Assembly: GCA_015680685.1 (NCBI GenBank) | Contig: MNCI01018161.1 | Coordinates: 50,911 to 109,866, forward strand | DNA: 58,956 nucleotides | Reading direction: 5' to 3' | Source of the DNA: Gnetum montanum | Taxonomy: Eukaryota > Streptophyta > Gnetopsida > Gnetales > Gnetaceae | Shown: positions 58,371-58,956 of the stretch, piece by piece | How positions within the stretch are numbered: the first letter of the stretch is position 1 | How the letters are laid out: each line of letters starts with the position of its first letter | Program-made: the position numbers and the translations under genes | The notes under the pieces: model-generated | Told to the model about the DNA's origin: nothing | Database searches by the model: none | Seen by the model: the letters and a program-made list of their open reading frames with translations, nothing else

Positions 58371-58956
58371 CATAGTGTTAACTTTGGAAAATTATATCTT
58401 ATTTATAAAAGTATATTTTGTTTCATCGGCCATTCCCTAAATCAATTCATTTGAACATAATTTGGTATTTTGGATACCTCTATATAAAATATATTCAAAG
58501 ACAAACATTCATGGGATATTTACCTAATGTCATACAACCATCCAAGACTTTTTGTAACTTACCTAAATTGTTGGACAAGTAACCTCCTAGCTTGTTGGGC
58601 AAGTAATTTTCTGATTGGATAGTCCAATTACTTGGGAGAAAAGCTAGGTGAGATATTTTTGAGATATTTTTGGGATATTTTTGAAAGTTGTAACTTACCT
58701 AACTACCTTAGACCCTATAAAAGGGCTTCAGGGGGAAAGACATCAGATCATAAAGAAGAAGGGGCATCATCATCACACTTGGAAGATTTGTAAAGAAGAT
58801 TTTTTGCAAGATGGCTTGCTAGAATAAAGATTTCAGCCTCTTTGTCATGGTCCTGTGAGTTATGCATTTCATTTTTTGTTTTGTTTAAATTGCTTAGCTA
58901 GTGGTTTAGATAGTATCATCCTTGGCAAGTAATTTTGGGATTTTTAGATTGCTCTT
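58371..58956 (+). promoter_or_regulatory. U3-promoter and R/U5-like part of D2
   Basis: AT-rich DNA with repeated GATATTTTTGAGATATTTTT (58651-58695), TATAAAAG at 58716-58723 and the conserved core 58807-58956 matching D1. The layout is that of an LTR promoter followed by its polyadenylation signal. Confidence 0.6.

Larger units (their letters stand above)
56516..58956 (+). mobile_element. Element D2: LTR-like unit with several captured gene fragments (runs off window)
   Basis: Starts TGTTGGCACATTTTGGCCAT, identical to D1 for 33 bases, and is inserted in the RT of element C (left flank CCTTG, 56511-56515). It then holds a minus-strand PPR fragment (56690-56836), plus-strand RRM-type coding DNA (56837-57735) and an acidic/Gly-rich coding segment (57736-58370). 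A U3-like AT-rich part follows, with TATAAAAG at 58716-58723 and the conserved core with AATAAAG (58823-58829) to the window end. The 3' terminus and right duplication lie outside. Because D1 has its own target duplication on both sides, D1 and D2 are separate insertions, not the two LTRs of one element. Confidence 0.75.

Noticed and set aside
45837-58956. D1 and D2 as 5' and 3' LTRs of one 13-kb element containing element C
   Set aside because: D1 has a perfect target duplication on both of its own sides, the two U3-like parts are unrelated, and C's RT is cleanly interrupted by the D2 start. They are two separate insertions.
56516-58956. Helitron or Pack-MULE as the vehicle of gene capture
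   Set aside because: Five-base target duplication, TG...CA termini and a TATA-then-AATAAAG layout fit an LTR. I saw no CTRR hairpin end and no long terminal inverted repeats.

Overview
This looks like intergenic DNA of a large, repeat-rich plant genome. Nothing in it reads as an intact functional gene. The LTR-retrotransposon lineages present (Copia, Ty3/Tat-like, Athila-like), tRNA-type primer sites, plant-type T-rich introns and captured PPR and RRM fragments all point to a land plant. The great age of the elements, with LTR pairs still standing, would fit a gymnosperm, but the sequence does not prove that. There are two large N gaps (12112-12599 and 47249-47400) and two single Ns (15150, 46693).

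The main structure is one nest from 2146 to 43119. A plus-strand Copia element (E) has LTRs at 2146-3141 and 42144-43119. Two minus-strand Tat-like Ty3 elements of one family interrupt its gag/protease region. Element A (3902-20582) has the target duplication ATGAT. Element B (20677-38914) has the target duplication CTAGT. Only 94 bases of Copia lie between them, and the Copia reading resumes after each. Inside A sits a younger plus-strand Athila-like element F (6550-16594). Inside B, between protease and reverse transcriptase, lies a foreign-looking stretch that includes a degenerate plus-strand gene with about five GT-AG introns (29.2-32.9 kb).

Downstream of the nest are degraded flank, a hairpin-forming minisatellite (44.4-45.4 kb), an LTR unit D1 (45837-47799, perfect GCTAT duplication), anonymous DNA, and a third Tat copy C (49705-56515). 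C is interrupted by D2 (56516 to the window end), a second member of the D family. D1 and D2 share a 33-base 5' end and a nearly identical downstream R/U5-like block, but the parts between differ completely. D1 carries one exon-like host fragment. D2 carries a PPR fragment on the minus strand plus RRM-type and acidic/Gly-rich coding fragments on the plus strand. This gene capture inside LTR-like units is the most unusual signal here.

The coding remnants form the usual sets: gag for the particle, retropepsin for processing, RT and RNase H for copying, integrase for insertion. All carry stops, frameshifts or gaps, so none is expected to act autonomously. The stops are mostly TAG, often inside CTAG, as expected from long deamination of CHG-methylated cytosine. 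Element F and the captured fragments keep many CpG sites, while E and the Tat elements have few.
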